DNA of 64,000 bases, taken from positions 91,298 through 155,297 of the forward strand of contig NZ_JANHDO010000006.1 of the NCBI RefSeq assembly GCF_024494575.1. Reading direction: 5' to 3'. The notes under the pieces were generated by a model. It searched no databases, was not told the origin of the DNA, and saw only the letters and a program-made list of their open reading frames with translations. Each line of letters begins with the position of its first letter. Position 1 is the first letter of the stretch. Shown piece after piece: positions 60,453 to 64,000 of the stretch. Made by a program: the position numbers and the translations under genes. The DNA is from Halorubrum salinum. GTDB lineage: Archaea; Halobacteriota; Halobacteria; Halobacteriales; Haloferacaceae.

Positions 60453-61817
60453 ATGGCAGTACTGGACGATCTCTCGGGGTTCGAGTTCGAGGACGTGATG
60501 GAGGACGTGTTCCGGAATCTCGGCTACGAAAACGTCCGGCAGGCCGAGAAAACGGCCGACGAGGGGCGGGACGTGATGATGGAAGAGGTTATCGACGGCA
60601 CCCGTCGCGGGATCGTCGTCGAGTGCAAACACACCAGCACGGTCGGGCGCCCGGTCGTCCAGAAACTCCACTCGGCGATCGCGACGTTCGACTTCGACGG
60701 CCCAAAGCGCGGGATGGTCGTCACGACTGGCCGGTTTACGAACCCTGCACAGGAGTACGCTGACCGACTTCGAGGGAACGACGACCCACATCCGATCGAG
60801 TTGATCGACGGCGAGGACCTTCGGGAGATCGCCGACGAGATCGGCCTCGATCTCTACAACGGGCGTATCGAGATCCTCTGTGATGAGACGTTGCGGCCAT
60901 ACGATGCGGCGACCGACGCCGATGCCCCCGTCCAGGAAGCGTTTCGCGATATCGAAAACATCGCGGCCGCGGACGTGCCATCGCCGTACTCGCGGGTCCA
61001 GTTTCGCCCAGTCGTGGCAGTCACCGCCGACACGAACGCCGTCTTCGAGACGTCAGTGGGCGTCATCCACCGGATCAACGACCGGACGCGGTTCGTGGTC
61101 CACGCCGAGCGTGGGGATCCTCAGATTGCTGACGAGACCGTCGCAACACTCGTTACTGAGAACCTCCATGCAACGGTCGACCTTGACGCTGAACAGTTCG
61201 CACAGTCGTTTGACGACGTTGAGGAGCGTCGCTTTGGCCAGACCCAAACGGAGTACAAGGAGTGGGCTGTTGACCGCCTCCAGGAGTACCACACGACGAC
61301 GGTGACCTACACCGGCGACAATAACGTCACGTACAACAAGACGTGTGAGCCCAATCTCTCGGACATCTCAGTGCAATCGATTGAGCCGGTGTATCTACCT
61401 GAGGTTCGGCAGACGACAGAGATACTGGAGTACTCGTATCCGTACGAATACTATGCTGCTGGCCCCTCGCGGGTCACTCTGGAGGACGGGATTCATCGCT
61501 GCGTCCACTGCGAGACGAGCGGCGTCGACGAGACGTACACCTACTGTCCGAACTGCGGGGCGATCGCCTGCGACAGCCACAGCAAGACCGAACGGCTCGA
61601 AGGGGAGCCGGTCTGTACCGGCTGTGCGGTGACCGAACGGTTCGCGCTGAAGAGGAAGTACTTCTACGACGAGGGGAACCTCAACGCATTCCGCAAGGAG
61701 TACGCCGAGATGCCCCTCCACGAGAAGGCGATGGAGAACAAGCTGCTGGCTGGCGGGAGCGTGGTTGCGACGTTGCTGCTCGTCGTCGGACTACTCGTCA
61801 TCGGCGGCATCATCTAA
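60453..61817 (+). CDS. Membrane-anchored Mrr-like restriction endonuclease
   Basis: 454 residues. The N-terminal Mrr_cat domain is clear: FEFEDVMEDVFRNLGYENVR, then TADEGRDVMMEEVIDGTRRG and IVVECKHTSTVGRPVVQKLH (D-x(n)-E-C-K). A beta-rich middle follows, then two zinc ribbons (CVHCETSGVDETYTYCPNCG, and CDSHSKT with CTGC) and a final membrane helix (LLAGGSVVATLLLVVGLLVI). Mrr-type enzymes cut modified or foreign DNA. A C-terminal anchor would place the nuclease at the inner membrane face, where DNA enters. Confidence 0.85.
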   Translation: MAVLDDLSGFEFEDVMEDVFRNLGYENVRQAEKTADEGRDVMMEEVIDGTRRGIVVECKHTSTVGRPVVQKLHSAIATFDFDGPKRGMVVTTGRFTNPAQEYADRLRGNDDPHPIELIDGEDLREIADEIGLDLYNGRIEILCDETLRPYDAATDADAPVQEAFRDIENIAAADVPSPYSRVQFRPVVAVTADTNAVFETSVGVIHRINDRTRFVVHAERGDPQIADETVATLVTENLHATVDLDAEQFAQSFDDVEERRFGQTQTEYKEWAVDRLQEYHTTTVTYTGDNNVTYNKTCEPNLSDISVQSIEPVYLPEVRQTTEILEYSYPYEYYAAGPSRVTLEDGIHRCVHCETSGVDETYTYCPNCGAIACDSHSKTERLEGEPVCTGCAVTERFALKRKYFYDEGNLNAFRKEYAEMPLHEKAMENKLLAGGSVVATLLLVVGLLVIGGII

Positions 61818-61998
61818 GGTGGCCGTTTGCTCCAGCTGGAATCCCTACCCCCAGTTTCGAGAGGCTTCCAGACGGAACGAGATATCTACAAAATGATGCG
61901 GAGATAGCTTGTCATGATCTCGTAGTATAGTTGAGGACGCAGCAACCTGTGCATCCCTCCGTTTATCGGCCCGACATCCTGATACCCCACTTGAGTCG
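61818..61998. other. Gene-free spacer between convergent genes
   Basis: No coding frame, no repeat noticed. It separates the Mrr-like gene from the transporter gene and may hold terminators. Confidence 0.35.
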
Positions 61999-63237
61999 CT
62001 AACTGTTAGGAACACCGTCTTTCACTGGTGTTTCCCAGAGGAGAAGCAGACCTGAGCCGACGATGAGGACACCGCCTGCAGCTGCGAGCGCAAACAGGGG
62101 TGATACGTAATCGGAAATGACGCCACTCCCGAGCTGGAACGGGACGACGGCCAGTCCGCTCACCATCGCCATCGCACTCAGAACGGTCGCCCGACCGAGC
62201 GTCTCGATCCGGTTGTTGACGTACTGCCCGGCAAACGATCGCGTCACGTCCGACAGCCCACGAGCGACGAGGAACGTCGGTAGGGCAAGTACCGGAACGA
62301 AGTACATCCCGACCAGAGCCGCTCCAACGAGGAACGGTAGGACGACGAACCACGTCTTGACGCCTACACGTTCCTTTATCGCGCCAGTATAGTAGCTGAG
62401 TACCGCACCGACCAGACTGTAGGCCGCATAGAACCACCCGAGTAGCGATTCGACCTGTACCGGCGCGATGCCGATGTCAACGACAACAGTCCGGAAGATC
62501 GGCTGGAGGAAGACGAACACCAGATACGTCACTGCCGCGTAAAGAACGTAGTAGTAGAGAATAAACGCGCGAAGATTCCGTTGGGAGAGCGCCTCCTTCA
62601 CGATACCCACGGTTCGGCGGAAACTCAGGTCGTCGCTTTCGGACTGCTTGTACGTCTCCGGATCGTCGAGTGTCAACAACACAACCGCGCCGACTCCGGT
62701 AACTACAGCGGCGACGAACCAGGGGTACGAGAGGTCGATGCTCCCCAGATAGCCACCGACGATGGCCGCGCCTGCCCCAACCGCGAGCGAGGCTGACTCT
62801 CCGCGGCCGCGAACGTGTGCAAACTCACCCTCAGAGAGTTCGTCTGTGAGCGTATCGTACAGCCAGGCATCCTCGCTGCCAGACCGAAAGTTGTAGCCCG
62901 CCGACCAGCATGCGTACAGGACCGCAAGAGTGAGGAACGAACTTGAAAGTCCGATTCCCAGCAGCGTTACCGCGATGAGCACCGTCCCGATAAGCAGGCT
63001 GTTGCGCCGCCCCACTCGATCACCGACGTAGCCTGTCGGAATTTCTCCGAATAGCGTGGTCAGGTTGTAAATGACCTCTAAGATTGCGATCTGGGTGAAG
63101 TCGAGTCCCTGTGCGAGAAAGAAGAGGTACATTATCGGCCGATAGAACTCGACTGCCTTGGTGGCCTTGTACAGGTAGTACTTCAGCACCGGGGCGCGTG
63201 GCACCCCATCCCAGTCGAAGGCCGCAGCAACACGCAT
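61999..63237 (-). CDS. Major facilitator superfamily transporter
   Basis: 412 residues with twelve hydrophobic helices. The MFS loop 2-3 signature is seen as GEIPTGYVGDRVGRRNSLLI (G-x-x-x-D-R-x-G-R-R). A central charged loop (DDPETYKQSESDDLSFRRTV) separates two six-helix halves. Substrate unknown; drug or sugar-type efflux is common for this layout. Start at the ATG at 63237 (MRVAAAFDWDGVPRAPVLKY). Confidence 0.9.
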   Translation of the reverse strand: MRVAAAFDWDGVPRAPVLKYYLYKATKAVEFYRPIMYLFFLAQGLDFTQIAILEVIYNLTTLFGEIPTGYVGDRVGRRNSLLIGTVLIAVTLLGIGLSSSFLTLAVLYACWSAGYNFRSGSEDAWLYDTLTDELSEGEFAHVRGRGESASLAVGAGAAIVGGYLGSIDLSYPWFVAAVVTGVGAVVLLTLDDPETYKQSESDDLSFRRTVGIVKEALSQRNLRAFILYYYVLYAAVTYLVFVFLQPIFRTVVVDIGIAPVQVESLLGWFYAAYSLVGAVLSYYTGAIKERVGVKTWFVVLPFLVGAALVGMYFVPVLALPTFLVARGLSDVTRSFAGQYVNNRIETLGRATVLSAMAMVSGLAVVPFQLGSGVISDYVSPLFALAAAGGVLIVGSGLLLLWETPVKDGVPNS

Positions 63238-63429
63238 TGAGGCAGTATCCCGACCACATGCGTAATTATATTCCGTTATTCCGAAATTACGGAATCGTAA
63301 TACGGGTGGGCCATGTGTTACTCAAGTAGTTCTACGAATACCACTACTCTACTCAATAGAACCCCGTCTTCAGATCTTGGGCAGAACCACGGTGTTTTGC
63401 GTCAGTCTTAATGACTCCACTACTAAATA
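63238..63429. other. Gene-free AT-rich region
   Basis: No gene. AT-rich 63260-63330 with TTCCGAAATTACGGAA at about 63278-63293, a perfect palindrome that could be the operator of the transporter gene. Confidence 0.4.
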
Positions 63430-63600
63430 GTGTAAGCGTCGGTTCATCCGCATGCCGTAGTTGAGGCCATCACGCATCTCTTTGAGGTCTTCAAATACAA
63501 TACACGGGTTCCCGAACTGCTAGCTCCATTCGGCGATGGATTCTGAACCGACCGTCCTGAATTCTTCACACAACAAACTGCAGCCACTTGTACTGCGATG
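63430..63600 (-). pseudogene. TnpB (IS200/IS605-type) relic
   Basis: Minus strand reads CEEFRTVGSESIAEWS, a TAG, then QFGNPCIVFEDLKEMRDGLN and YGMRMNRRLH. FEDLKEMRDG and MNRRLH match the RuvC II region of haloarchaeal TnpB proteins (V-x-E-D-L-x-x-I-R and M-N-R-R-L-H). Both ends are missing and there is an in-frame stop, so it is a dead fragment of an insertion sequence. Confidence 0.6.
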
Positions 63601-63639
63601 GAGGCAGATACAGCAGATCGAACCTCCACGCCACCATTC

Positions 63640-64000
63640 TTAGAACTCCTGCTGGATGCAGTCGTCGATCGCCTGAATCTCGTCCTCGTCGAACGTCCAG
63701 AACCCTTTCCACTCGTTATTGCCCGTGGTGAGCGCCAACATCGCGGCCCCTGAACCGTGCGGTTGCCGATGGATGACAAACCAGTTCTCCTTGATGGCCT
63801 CTGCGGTGACCCCATGCACAGAGAGCCCCGCGTCCGCCGGCGGAGTCCAGTCGGGAATCCCATACACATGTGTACCCAAGCCTTCGGTCTCGCCGAGTTT
63901 TTGATATACCCGCCAAGTGCCACTCTCGTCGTGCAAGCGCGACAACCGCTGGAAGGACGTCCTGAGCGTTCCGGCGCCGTTTTTCCGGGCCAGCGACTCG
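63640..64000 (-). CDS. DICT-domain-like sensory protein, C-terminal part
   Basis: The frame is open from the window edge to a TAA at 63640. It begins ESLARKNGAGTLRTSFQRLS, a helical region, and ends GLSVHGVTAEAIKENWFVIH, then GAAMLALTTGNNEWKGFWTF and DEDEIQAIDDCIQ. W-F-V...A-L...G-F-W-T-[FY]-[DE] is typical of DICT sensory domains, which occur in haloarchaeal signalling proteins. The start lies outside the window. Confidence 0.55.
   Translation of the reverse strand, partial: ESLARKNGAGTLRTSFQRLSRLHDESGTWRVYQKLGETEGLGTHVYGIPDWTPPADAGLSVHGVTAEAIKENWFVIHRQPHGSGAAMLALTTGNNEWKGFWTFDEDEIQAIDDCIQQEF

Overview
The window reads as haloarchaeal DNA (class Halobacteria). The proteins are strongly acidic, many starts are leaderless and lie about 25 bases after a TATA-like box, and the window carries Orc1/Cdc6 initiators with G-rich origin repeats, a lipobox preceded by a twin-arginine signal, and archaeal PolB and ParA genes. 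Two Orc1/Cdc6 genes, a partition locus, conjugation-type membrane genes, ArdC, toxin-antitoxin genes and many gene relics point to a large plasmid or an integrated plasmid-like element rather than core chromosome. Genus cannot be told from the sequence alone.

Layout. 1-4315 (minus): a conjugation-like envelope cluster (polytopic TrbL/VirB6-type protein cut by the window edge, lipoprotein, large secreted/anchored protein, VirB2-like small membrane protein). 4537-5775 (minus): exonuclease VII subunits, the large one with a membrane anchor. 6007-8033: relics and small membrane proteins. 8056-9357: tyrosine integrase. 9833-11400: a compact two-gene CBASS (CD-NTase plus Cap15-like membrane effector). 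11638-13620 (minus): DUF1643 protein, a 44-residue protein, and a ParA locus with its partner, repeated operators and a 9-bp tandem repeat inside parA. 14246-34315: a large defence island: AT-rich phosphoesterase, integrase relic, a split AddAB-like helicase-nuclease (three overlapping plus-strand genes), a convergent DISARM-like drmE-drmA-drmB operon without drmC or its methylase, a divergent CARF+PIN two-gene operon, a wHTH regulator, and a MvaI/BcnI-type restriction-modification pair.

34675-36654: relics and a first Orc1/Cdc6. 36781-39023: two metabolic genes (ornithine cyclodeaminase family, FAD amine oxidase). 39194-42614: an operon of a RecA-fold protein lacking Walker A, a small coiled-coil protein and a B-family polymerase with altered catalytic motifs. 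42697-45214: replication origin with at least seven ORB repeats around a second Orc1/Cdc6. 45733-49261: AbiE-like HTH/nucleotidyltransferase pair and a PD-(D/E)XK nuclease. 49271-60336: minus-strand plasmid housekeeping genes (SWIM, ArdC-like, DUF932 and others), eight of them preceded by the same T-tract plus GC-palindrome promoter element; this stretch is interrupted by a copper/metal resistance locus (copZ-like, P-type ATPase, ArsR-like regulator), a peroxiredoxin and a RelE/RHH module. 60453-64000: membrane-anchored Mrr-like nuclease, MFS transporter, a TnpB relic and a partial DICT-domain protein.

The strongest unusual signals are the combined AddAB/DISARM/CARF-PIN island, the repeated promoter element that appears to define a plasmid regulon, the 9-bp repeat array inside parA with its shared operators, and four copies of a TTAACCAACA inverted repeat at module edges.
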